DNA from: RGIG4079 sp045637505
Lineage (GTDB): Bacteria; Bacteroidota; Bacteroidia; Bacteroidales; Muribaculaceae
Assembly: GCA_045637505.1 (NCBI GenBank)
Contig: JAZTZO010000051.1
Span: 62,001 to 126,000, forward strand
DNA: 64,000 nt
Direction of reading: 5' to 3'
A program made the position numbers and the translations under genes. This document shows, piece by piece, positions 51,511-58,749 of this stretch. Position 1 is the stretch's first letter, and every line of letters begins with the position of its first letter. The notes beneath the pieces are model-generated. The model saw only the letters and a list, made by a program, of their open reading frames with translations, made no database searches and had not been told where the DNA came from.

Positions 51511-52165
51511 AATTTTCGTTTTTTGTTCTATTAGTAATTATATTCGTTATATCTTTCATTTCTGATATTGGATTACTTGCATTAAGAATGCTACTACTTA
51601 AAGCGATGCCATTGACACCACAATCTATTAATTGTGCAATGTCTTCTTTACATATCCCACCGATGGCAATAAGAGGAATGTTTATGTTGTTTTCGTTCAT
51701 TTTGGCGGTAATATATCTATATCCTTCAGTGCCAAGAATTGGGGCAAGATTCTTTTTTGTTGAAGTGAAACGAAATGGGCCACACCCAAAGTAGTTTGGA
51801 TTAGCGCCTTGCAAATGCTGCAATATGTCGTCAAATGAGTTTACAGTGCCACCTATTATGAATTTATCGCCAAGCATTTTTCGTGCTTCGGCAATGGGCA
51901 TGTCATTTTTGCCGAGATGCACGCCGTCAGCGTTTATTTTTTTTGCAAGTGCAACATTGTCGTCAATGATAAATGTAGCGCCACAATCTTTACACATTTG
52001 TTGAATGATAAGAGCCGTTTCTTCCATCAATTGCTCACTGGCTTCTTTCATGCGAAGTTGTATCCATCGACAACCACCCTCCAATGCTATGCGAGCCGAA
52101 TCTATATAGGAATATTTCTCATTACAATGTGTGATAAACTGCAGCCTATAATTGTTTGACTTCAT
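51503..52165 (-). CDS. thiE: Thiamine phosphate synthase
   Basis: A 220-aa TIM-barrel enzyme with RWIQLRMKEASEQLM, FIIDDNVALAKKINADGVHL (GKND follows), and IGGTVNSFDDI, then IPLIAIGGICKEDIAQLIDC. These fit ThiE phosphate and Mg binding. It joins HMP-PP with thiazole phosphate. The start overlaps thiD by 20 bases. Confidence 0.93.
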   Translation of the reverse strand: MKSNNYRLQFITHCNEKYSYIDSARIALEGGCRWIQLRMKEASEQLMEETALIIQQMCKDCGATFIIDDNVALAKKINADGVHLGKNDMPIAEARKMLGDKFIIGGTVNSFDDILQHLQGANPNYFGCGPFRFTSTKKNLAPILGTEGYRYITAKMNENNINIPLIAIGGICKEDIAQLIDCGVNGIALSSSILNASNPISEMKDITNIITNRTKNENYD

Positions 52166-52994
52166 GTATTGTCATTTTTAAAGGATTAAAACCATGATTG
52201 ACCGGACCAAATCCATGTCCTATTTTAATATCGGCCCCTGCTCGAATTGCTTCGGCCACATAGCATTTAGCCCCTGATATAGCTTCGGGCAAAGCAAACC
52301 CTCGAGCCATAAATGCTGCAATAGCCGACGATAGAGTACAGCCTGTGCCATGAGTGTTTTTAGTGAGAATTGTATCGGATATAAATTTATTAATTTGCAT
52401 CTCTCCGTCGTGAACTGAGTATAATATATCGGTTTTAATGTCGCCATCTTCATGCCCCCCTTTTAGTAGCACAGCCTTTGCCCCGCAGTCAAAGAGATGG
52501 CGAGCGGCATTTTGTTTTTCTTCTAATGTAGTGAGTGACATTCCCGTGAGAGCATTCATTTCTGGGATATTGGGAGTTACAAGTGTTGATATTGGAAGCA
52601 ATTTTTCTTTCAGCGCTTTTTGTCCCTCAAGTGATAAAAGACGATGACCACTACTCGACACCATAACAGGGTCAAGGATTATTGATAATGAATATCGACT
52701 AAGAGCATTGGCTACGGCATGAACAATCTCAACATTTGACAACATTCCAATCTTAACGACCGCTGGAGACAAGTCATCAATGACAGAAATGATTTGGTCA
52801 TAAACCATTTGTGGACTAATGGCATTTTGAGAGGTTACACCTTGAGTGTTTTGTGCAGTTATAGCCGTGATGGCTGTAGCACCATATACGCCAAGAGCCG
52901 AAAACGTTTTGATATCGGCTTGTATTCCAGCTCCCCCCGAAGAATCAGAACCGGCTATGGATAAAACAATTGGATAAGTTTTTTGAAAATTCAT
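52146..52994 (-). CDS. thiD: HMP/HMP-phosphate kinase ThiD
   Basis: A 282-aa ribokinase-fold kinase: VLSIAGSDSSGGAGIQADIK at the start, IITALT-like loop ATAITAITAQNTQGVTS, and the catalytic TKNTHGTGCTLSSAIAAFMA. It makes HMP-PP in two steps. The first gene of the thi operon, directly behind a TPP riboswitch. ThiC and the ThiF/S/G/H sulfur genes are not in this window. Confidence 0.95.
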   Translation of the reverse strand: MNFQKTYPIVLSIAGSDSSGGAGIQADIKTFSALGVYGATAITAITAQNTQGVTSQNAISPQMVYDQIISVIDDLSPAVVKIGMLSNVEIVHAVANALSRYSLSIILDPVMVSSSGHRLLSLEGQKALKEKLLPISTLVTPNIPEMNALTGMSLTTLEEKQNAARHLFDCGAKAVLLKGGHEDGDIKTDILYSVHDGEMQINKFISDTILTKNTHGTGCTLSSAIAAFMARGFALPEAISGAKCYVAEAIRAGADIKIGHGFGPVNHGFNPLKMTIHEVKQL

Positions 52995-53049
52995 ACCACT
53001 ATTTTTTTAATACTACTCAAAATAGTGGTACGGTAATGGGTACCTAAAG

Positions 53050-53150
53050 AGGACTCCAAACTTCCAGCGTCAGCATTATCTGTACTGGTGCAATGTGTAT
53101 AATCTCAGCCACGGTTGCATATAGCCATCACCGGGCACCACCATTCGAGT
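53050..53150 (-). ncRNA. TPP riboswitch before thiD
   Basis: On the minus strand the conserved TPP (thi-box) segments appear: GGCTGAGAT near 53102-53110 and ACAGATAATGCTGACGCTGG at 53064-53084, with flanking ACTC/GAGT pairing (53146-53149 and 53053-53056). It senses thiamine pyrophosphate and controls the thiD-thiE-thi4-tenI operon. Confidence 0.92.
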
Positions 53151-53157
53151 TCGCCGA

Positions 53158-53165
53158 CAAAGATA
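53158..53165 (-). promoter_or_regulatory. -7 box of the thiamine operon
   Basis: TATCTTTG on the minus strand, just upstream of the riboswitch. Confidence 0.65.
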
Positions 53166-53202
53166 TGAAAAAACTTTTAAAGATAAACTATAATAGCAAA
53201 AT

Positions 53203-53880
53203 TTAAATATCGGTTACCATCAAAATCATATGGTTGTCTTTTGAGTCGAAGAGACTAAACCACATAGAACCATCGTGAGTGAGGCGTTTTAAAGATGCTT
53301 GTTTAAGATTAATTGGTGTGTCGTTGATTTTTAGGGTGGCATTGGGAAGATATCCTTCTTGGAGGGTTGTTGTGCCTGGGATAAATGAAATATTGTCTCC
53401 AGTGATGAGGCTTCGCATCTCTATCACATTTCCATTTGTAACTGAAACGATTGTGCCTGGGGTATCATAGTAGAGCGATAATGATGGTGACACAAATCGG
53501 CATCGCTCGTCGAGCAACTCTTTATCGAAATCATCTTGTGGGGCTTCAATTCCAATGACTGTTACATCGCATTTCAATCGCGCACCTTTCACATTTATTA
53601 CCACCGTAGCTTCGCCTTGAGCAATGGCTTTTACGATGACATTAGTCCCCTCTACTCGCAACATAACCACCTGTGGTGCATCGGTCGTAGTTGAAATTAT
53701 AGTATCGGCATTAACCACTTGCAATATTGCCGAGTCACCCACTTCAAAAGATAGCTGCGACACACTCAACGATGGTCGCAATCGTTCGATAGGATCATCG
53801 GCATCATTACATCCCACACCGACAATCGATATCAATGCCACCAACAATAGTTTCCATATATTTTTAGCATCGCGCATCAT
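53203..53880 (-). CDS. Lipoprotein with Ig-like (BACON/Big_2-like) domain
   Basis: A 225-aa lipoprotein (lipobox VGVGC-N, Cys about 24). Residues about 36-110 form an Ig-like domain (LSVSQLSFEVGDSAILQVVN, IAQGEATVVINVKGARLKCD), and the rest is a second beta region without a name I recognise. It overlaps the endonuclease I-like gene by 4 bases, so the two are coexpressed and may act together on the cell surface or in the periplasm. Confidence 0.7.
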   Translation of the reverse strand: MMRDAKNIWKLLLVALISIVGVGCNDADDPIERLRPSLSVSQLSFEVGDSAILQVVNADTIISTTTDAPQVVMLRVEGTNVIVKAIAQGEATVVINVKGARLKCDVTVIGIEAPQDDFDKELLDERCRFVSPSLSLYYDTPGTIVSVTNGNVIEMRSLITGDNISFIPGTTTLQEGYLPNATLKINDTPINLKQASLKRLTHDGSMWFSLFDSKDNHMILMVTDI

Positions 53881-54908
53881 TCCACAATTTTTATTTTGAG
53901 TTTGCCTTTAACGGTTGCTGATTGGAATCGCAATTCATGCTCTCCCACTCCCAACGATTTTGTTACGATGAAATCTCCCTCTATTTTTGTGCCATTAACT
54001 ATCCAGTTTACATCACTGGGAATATATGGAGAGAATAAATAGACTTTTTCATCGTTAGAGATTGAATATGTAGCACGCAAAGGCTCCTTTGATTGTTCTT
54101 GTTCCTCGTCCTCTTGTCCGGGCTGATAAGGCTCTGAAGATTTGCTGCCCCAAATATAATCGACTAATTGAGGATAATCTACGAACGGATTGCGATTACC
54201 TTGTGCCATTGCTATGACATCATTTCGAGTTAGTTCAATATCGCTCACGGGGTCGAGTGCATGCCACTGAAGCAATAGCGCCTTTGAATATCCGTTTAAG
54301 GTAGGATAAGTCCCATCGGCAAAGAAGTTCACTCCTTGCCCATTCCATCGATTGGCTGGATAAATGGTGGCCATATACATTATGATGCGAGCGAAATCAC
54401 CCTCATAACCTCGTGGTGGCGCATACATATTTATTCGATAACCTTCAATACTTCCCCATCCTACCGACCACACATCATTGGCATAAACGACATCGGTTAC
54501 CACTCCCGGCATATAGTCGTTTTTATATTGAGGCACCTCGCTATTACATGGCAACAAGTTATATAAATCCCACTCAGCTGTTGCGGGTACATGGCTCCCC
54601 CACCACGACACATCAACAACGCTATTCACTACCATGCCATAGGGCGCAGTAGTTTTATCGTGAGGAAAATTATATTTTGATGAAGAATATCGGTCAAGCG
54701 CCGAACCGTCGGGCATCACATCACATTGAGCAAACAGACTCCATGCGCCACCCTCGCCCGTCATTGATGACACATAGCGCTGTGGCGCAAAACTATCGTG
54801 TAGATACTGTTTTAATTGAGCACCACATTTTCCCTCAAAGTCATTTTGCGCCATCATGGCAAATGCCGTCGCACAAACTATTAATAATATGAGAAAAAAT
54901 CGTTTCAT
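53877..54908 (-). CDS. Endonuclease I-like secreted protein, catalytic residues lost
   Basis: A 343-aa protein with a signal peptide (MKRFFLILLIVCATAFAMMA). ATG 54908 is chosen over GTG 54914. The EndA/endonuclease I family is seen from RGYEGDFAR (166-174), RNPFVDYPQLVDYIWGS and WDLYNLLPCN. Active enzymes have an EH-x-x-P-x-S-W motif and D-L-H-N/H-L; here the first is NSVVDVSWWG and the second is DLYNL (Y116 for His), so catalysis is unlikely. A C-terminal beta region (about 270-343) ends KLKIKIVE. Confidence 0.78.
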   Translation of the reverse strand: MKRFFLILLIVCATAFAMMAQNDFEGKCGAQLKQYLHDSFAPQRYVSSMTGEGGAWSLFAQCDVMPDGSALDRYSSSKYNFPHDKTTAPYGMVVNSVVDVSWWGSHVPATAEWDLYNLLPCNSEVPQYKNDYMPGVVTDVVYANDVWSVGWGSIEGYRINMYAPPRGYEGDFARIIMYMATIYPANRWNGQGVNFFADGTYPTLNGYSKALLLQWHALDPVSDIELTRNDVIAMAQGNRNPFVDYPQLVDYIWGSKSSEPYQPGQEDEEQEQSKEPLRATYSISNDEKVYLFSPYIPSDVNWIVNGTKIEGDFIVTKSLGVGEHELRFQSATVKGKLKIKIVE

Positions 54909-54930
54909 ACTCACAAATTTAATGAAAATG

Positions 54931-54961
54931 ATTGATTTTTGACAACAAATAATTAACTTTG
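54931..54961 (+). promoter_or_regulatory. Promoter of the lipoprotein at 54993
   Basis: ATTG (54931-54934), 19 bases, TAACTTTG (54954-54961). A divergent TAAATTTG on the minus strand (54914-54921) lies almost on top of the start of the endonuclease-like gene. Confidence 0.65.
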
Positions 54962-54992
54962 TTGCTATAATAACATTCTAAATAAAAAGAAG

Positions 54993-55517
54993 ATGAAAAA
55001 AGTATTATACTCACTCATTATTGGTGGCATGGTTATGGGATTCAGTTCATGTTCCAATAATAATCGTACGGGCGAAGAGGCTTCTAACACAGCCCCCAAT
55101 CTAAATTCAACTGTAAAGGATGCTCCTACATCGGCTCCTATGATTAAAGAAATCGTTGATGGTGAAAATGGCAAGCCTATTACTCTTGAAACCGAACGAG
55201 GCAAAATGCACGGACAAATCGCGTTCCCTGGCACCATCACACTCACCAATCCCGAAGAAGCAAAAAATGTGCTACACAAGCTCACTCCTGCTCAAGAGAT
55301 AAACACCTTCAATTGCGCAGTACTCTTTACTGGTACAGCAAAAAAAGGTAAAATTTGGAACTTCACGCCCAATAGCATTACAGTTGATGTAGAATGGAAA
55401 TATGAAGATGGCACAACCTCAACCGACCAAGTGGTTGTTAAATCTCAAAAATATAATTTCACTCACGCCGACGAAAGCAAAGGCAATACCAAAACAATTA
55501 CTTACAATGTAAAATAA
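54993..55517 (+). CDS. Lipoprotein of unknown function
   Basis: A 174-aa lipoprotein (lipobox GFSSC-S, Cys about 20) with a Ser/Asn-rich linker, then beta strands (HGQIAFPGTITLTNPEEAKN, NSITVDVEWKYEDGTTSTDQ). Not recognised. It is divergent from the endonuclease I-like operon and ends at a strong terminator. Confidence 0.7.
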   Translation: MKKVLYSLIIGGMVMGFSSCSNNNRTGEEASNTAPNLNSTVKDAPTSAPMIKEIVDGENGKPITLETERGKMHGQIAFPGTITLTNPEEAKNVLHKLTPAQEINTFNCAVLFTGTAKKGKIWNFTPNSITVDVEWKYEDGTTSTDQVVVKSQKYNFTHADESKGNTKTITYNVK

Positions 55518-55538
55518 AACTCTTTCACATACATTTCA

Positions 55539-55573
55539 AAAGCATCAACTCAACCACAGTTGATGCTTTTTTT
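55539..55573 (+). terminator. Terminator after the lipoprotein
   Basis: AAAGCATCAACT (55539-55550) pairs with AGTTGATGCTTT (55558-55569), then T. Confidence 0.9.
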
Positions 55574-55619
55574 ATCTAAAAATCTCTTGTCAATGTTCTC
55601 GTTATAAAATTTTATAATG

Positions 55620-55627
55620 CAAAGGTA
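55620..55627 (-). promoter_or_regulatory. Orphan -7 box, antisense to the lipoprotein gene
   Basis: TACCTTTG on the minus strand, with the 24-base motif of 55643-55666 upstream of it. No minus-strand gene follows before 54908, so it either makes antisense RNA or is a relic. Confidence 0.4.
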
Positions 55628-55642
55628 CAACACGACAAAGGT

Positions 55643-55666
55643 CATAAACTGCGATAATGTCGCATT
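55643..55666. repeat. 24-bp motif, copy A
   Basis: CATAAAC then T then GCGATAATGTCGCATT. It contains a GCGA/TCGC inverted repeat and matches 57095-57118 at 23 of 24 positions. Confidence 0.7.
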
Positions 55667-55671
55667 AGTAA

Positions 55672-55710
55672 AAAAAGCAATCGCTTGAGTCTTAACGATT
55701 CAAGCGATTG
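55672..55710 (-). terminator. Terminator of the barrel-protein operon
   Basis: CAATCGCTTGA (55678-55688) pairs with TCAAGCGATTG (55700-55710); on the minus strand a T run follows. Confidence 0.85.
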
Positions 55711-55734
55711 ACAAGTTATAATTAAACCTATTTT

Positions 55735-56409
55735 TTAAAATTCATAACCAAAACGTATCATTAATGCTGAGTGATTATTATGACTCGATTTAAGCGCCTC
55801 AGCATCGGCACATTCCAACAGACCTAGTTGCCAAGTCACATCCACATTATATTTCTTATACCATAAACCCACACCAACTTGAAATCCAGCATCAAATGGT
55901 TCGAAATCGGCATAGTTATAACTACTAACGTATGACTCTTTTTTATTTTCTATAAAATCGTAGCTAAGGAAAGGGCCAATATGAAAATCTATTTCGTAGT
56001 CACCGACTATCGTATTCTTAACACCTATCATGGGCGCAAATTTTATATTATATGAATAACAACTGTACTTAGACGCATTATTTTCAATACCATTATAAAT
56101 TTCTTTTGAACTAAATCCTCGTGAAGCTAAGCCAAATTCAGCACCCCAATACACAGGTGATTTTTTTATCATATACCTAAAACCTGTAGCAAGGTCAAAA
56201 CCAACTTTTGCACCAACGCCATATTCATACTTATTATAATCACTGCGTTCTTCTCCTAATATAAAACTTGTATTTATACCAGCGCGAATATACCATGTAG
56301 CTGGTGTCATTTTAAATGTTTTTTTATCAAATGTCCTACTTAATTTCACCTGTGCGCTTGCCGAGAATGCCATTAAAACAATCGTAGCAAATAATATTAT
56401 TTTTTTCAT
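55735..56409 (-). CDS. Outer-membrane beta-barrel protein
   Basis: A 224-aa protein with a signal peptide (MKKIILFATIVLMAFSASAQ) and alternating strands ending in the aromatic C-terminus ALMIRFGYEF, as in Omp barrels (porin type / PorT-like). It may form an 8-strand barrel: WYIRAGINTSFILG, GVGAKVGFDLATGFRYM and DAGFQVGVGLWYKKYNVDVT. It starts 33 bases after the gene at 56443 and is probably cotranscribed. Confidence 0.75.
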   Translation of the reverse strand: MKKIILFATIVLMAFSASAQVKLSRTFDKKTFKMTPATWYIRAGINTSFILGEERSDYNKYEYGVGAKVGFDLATGFRYMIKKSPVYWGAEFGLASRGFSSKEIYNGIENNASKYSCYSYNIKFAPMIGVKNTIVGDYEIDFHIGPFLSYDFIENKKESYVSSYNYADFEPFDAGFQVGVGLWYKKYNVDVTWQLGLLECADAEALKSSHNNHSALMIRFGYEF

Positions 56410-56442
56410 AACTATTAACTATTTAAATATAATTTAATTTCT

Positions 56443-56940
56443 TTATTTTTTGAGTTTAGGTTGAGGTATCAACAACGAATTTGCATCAATCTCACCTTGG
56501 GGATAGGCTTTAATTATTATATCAGAATCAACATCAGGAGCATTTAACGGACGAAAGTTGACATATTTCACAGGATATCCCGAAATTTCAATTACCAACA
56601 CTTTATCGTTTTCTTCCGAAATGTATGAGTAAGGTACCATAGCAAGAATAGCATCGGCTTTGAATTCTTTCATTGCCAAATATACAGCGCGATTTTTTAG
56701 ATTCAAGAATGTTACTTCATCTAACGATCCTTTAATTTCAAATTTATAAGGGCCAAATTCTTGGCGACTCGCACTAAGGTATTTCACATCACAAACTTGA
56801 GGAGTCACATACACTTTTAATTGAGGTTCAAAATCACGAGAACCTGTTTCCTCAAACAACTTTACATCATTGTCGGATTGAGCTAAACACGTCATTGCGG
56901 TCATAATCATTGCTCCAAACAATGTTAATGATTTTTTCAT
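56443..56940 (-). CDS. Secreted protein of unknown function
   Basis: A 165-aa protein with a signal peptide (MKKSLTLFGAMIMTAMTCLA). The mature part has a beta-alpha-beta unit (EIKGSLDEVTFLNLKNRAVY then LAMKEFKADAILAMVPYSYI), a form seen in small envelope proteins. First gene of the two-gene operon with the beta-barrel. Function not recognised. Confidence 0.65.
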   Translation of the reverse strand: MKKSLTLFGAMIMTAMTCLAQSDNDVKLFEETGSRDFEPQLKVYVTPQVCDVKYLSASRQEFGPYKFEIKGSLDEVTFLNLKNRAVYLAMKEFKADAILAMVPYSYISEENDKVLVIEISGYPVKYVNFRPLNAPDVDSDIIIKAYPQGEIDANSLLIPQPKLKK

Positions 56941-57038
56941 TGTGTTTTCCCTATATACGGGTCGGGCGCAACTGTTAAATATTTACTATTTAAAAATAAA
57001 TAGCAATAAAGTATTAGTAAATGGAAATATATTTTAAG

Positions 57039-57069
57039 CAAAGGTATAAAATATTATTAAAACAACAAT
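57039..57069 (-). promoter_or_regulatory. Promoter of the 56940 operon
   Basis: Minus strand ATTG (57066-57069), 19 bases, TACCTTTG (57039-57046). The 24-bp motif lies 26 bases further upstream. Confidence 0.7.
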
Positions 57070-57094
57070 ATTTTTCATGCATCAATATATTGTC

Positions 57095-57118
57095 CATAAA
57101 CAGCGATAATGTCGCATT
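57095..57118. repeat. 24-bp motif, copy B
   Basis: CATAAAC then A then GCGATAATGTCGCATT. Same as 55643-55666 except one base; positioned upstream of a TACCTTTG promoter, as a regulator binding site would be. Confidence 0.7.
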
Positions 57119-57175
57119 TTAGATTATTTAATTTGTCATGTAATTCTAAAATTATCCGACATGTCAAATACAAAG

Positions 57176-57198
57176 GCGCCTCGGAAATTCCGAGGCGC
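57176..57198. terminator. Terminator after guaA
   Basis: GCGCCTCGG (57176-57184) pairs with CCGAGGCGC (57190-57198); T-rich flanks on both strands. Confidence 0.75.
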
Positions 57199-57230
57199 TT
57201 TTGCTTATACTATTAAATAATGATTCGAGA

Positions 57231-58538
57231 TTATTCCCACTCGATAGTTGCCGATGGTTTTGGCGACATATCGTAGCATACACGATTCACGCATGGAACT
57301 TCTTTAAGAATGCGGTCGGTGATTTTCTTCAAGATAGCCCAATCGATTTCTTCGATAGTAGCAGTCATTGCATCAACAGTGTTCACGGCGCGAATGATTA
57401 CTGGCCAATCGTAAGAACGAGCGTTGTTGCGTACACCTACTGATTTGAAGTCGGGTACAACTGTGAAGTATTGCCAAACTGTTTTATCAAGACCAGCATT
57501 AGCAAATTCTTCGCGAAGGATTGCATCTGATTCGCGAACTGCTTCGAGACGGTCGCGAGTGATTGCGCCAAGGCAACGAACACCAAGACCTGGACCAGGG
57601 AATGGTTGACGATAAACCATTTCGTAAGGCAAACCAAGCTCAACACCACAAGCACGCACTTCGTCTTTGAAGAGTTGTTTTAATGGTTCAACGAGTTCAA
57701 ATTGCATATCTTCGGGGAGACCACCCACATTGTGGTGTGATTTTACCATTTTAGCAGTTTTTGTACCACTTTCTACGATATCGGGGTAGATAGTGCCTTG
57801 ACCGAGGAAATCAATACCTTCGAGGTTGCGAGCTTCTTCTTCAAACACGCGAATGAATTCACCACCGATGATTTTGCGTTTTTCTTCGGGGTCTTCTACT
57901 CCTTCAAGTTTGCCAAGGAAGCGTTCAGTAGCATCAACATATACAAGGTTAGCACAAAGTTGATTGCGGAACACCTCAACCACATTTTCTGATTCGCCTT
58001 TACGCATCAAGCCGTGATTAACATGAACACATACAAGGTTGTCACCAATAGCCTTGAGCAACAATGCAGCAACAACCGAGCTGTCAACACCACCCGATAG
58101 AGCAAGCAACACTTTGCGGTCGCCTACTTGACGGCGCACAAGTTCTACTTGGTCGTTAACGAAGTTAGTCATATTCCAGTTGGCTTCGGCTTTGCAAACA
58201 TCAAAAACAAATGATTTGATTGCTTCTTTGATTGCATCAACATCGTCGTTGAATTGTGCAAGTTTAACTTCGCACAATGCTTTATCGTGACCTGCAGCAA
58301 TCACAGGAATTCCCAATTCATAAATTGCAGGATTTACATCAATTGCAACTCCGTCAATAACATTATTAGGACCTCCATTAATAACAATCCCCTTAACATT
58401 AGGCAAAGCTTTTAACTCATCGGCCGTGATGTCATGGGGATAAATTTCGCTGTAAACTCCAAGCGCACGAATTGCGCGAGCGACTACTGTATTTTCGTGA
58501 CTACCCAAATCAAGGATCACAATCATATCCTGTTTCAT
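57231..58538 (-). CDS. guaA: GMP synthetase with truncated, cysteine-less glutaminase domain
   Basis: A 435-aa GuaA, about 70-90 residues shorter than the usual form. The synthetase part is complete: PP-loop LALSGGVDSSV (148-153 SGGVDS), GQGTIYPDIVES, and the C-terminal RPFPGPG-like QPFPGPGLGVRCLG and SGVRNN-like KSVGVRNNARS. The N-terminal glutamine amidotransferase domain keeps its first half (GVYSEIYPH, GIVINGGPNNVID) but where the family has a CYG motif (PVLGICYGMQ) it reads PVIAAGHDKA, and the next about 90-110 residues with the His-Glu pair are missing. FVFDVCKAEANW then follows directly. It should use ammonia, not glutamine. No stop or frameshift is seen. Confidence 0.9.
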   Translation of the reverse strand: MKQDMIVILDLGSHENTVVARAIRALGVYSEIYPHDITADELKALPNVKGIVINGGPNNVIDGVAIDVNPAIYELGIPVIAAGHDKALCEVKLAQFNDDVDAIKEAIKSFVFDVCKAEANWNMTNFVNDQVELVRRQVGDRKVLLALSGGVDSSVVAALLLKAIGDNLVCVHVNHGLMRKGESENVVEVFRNQLCANLVYVDATERFLGKLEGVEDPEEKRKIIGGEFIRVFEEEARNLEGIDFLGQGTIYPDIVESGTKTAKMVKSHHNVGGLPEDMQFELVEPLKQLFKDEVRACGVELGLPYEMVYRQPFPGPGLGVRCLGAITRDRLEAVRESDAILREEFANAGLDKTVWQYFTVVPDFKSVGVRNNARSYDWPVIIRAVNTVDAMTATIEEIDWAILKKITDRILKEVPCVNRVCYDMSPKPSATIEWE

Positions 58539-58579
58539 ATAAAATAAAGTATTGAAATGGTTATATATTTTGATGACTG

Positions 58580-58610
58580 CAAAATTACAATTTTTTCGGG
58601 CTACTTCAAA
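58580..58610 (-). promoter_or_regulatory. guaA promoter
   Basis: Minus strand TTTG (58607-58610), 19 bases, TAATTTTG (58580-58587). Confidence 0.75.
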
Positions 58611-58704
58611 AAAAAATATTCATTTTTATCAAAACTTTTTTGAAAGAAATGCGCTTTATCGTCATGATTAAACAACTTGATATTATTGATTAAAATAATT
58701 TAGT

Positions 58705-58712
58705 TATCTTTG
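58705..58712 (+). promoter_or_regulatory. -7 box of the collagen-CotH gene
   Basis: TATCTTTG, 37 bases before ATG 58750; the nearest ATTG (58685-58688) is 16 bases upstream, a little close. Confidence 0.55.
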
Positions 58713-58749
58713 TCAAAATTTACTTTATATTCTAAAAATTATAACCCTA

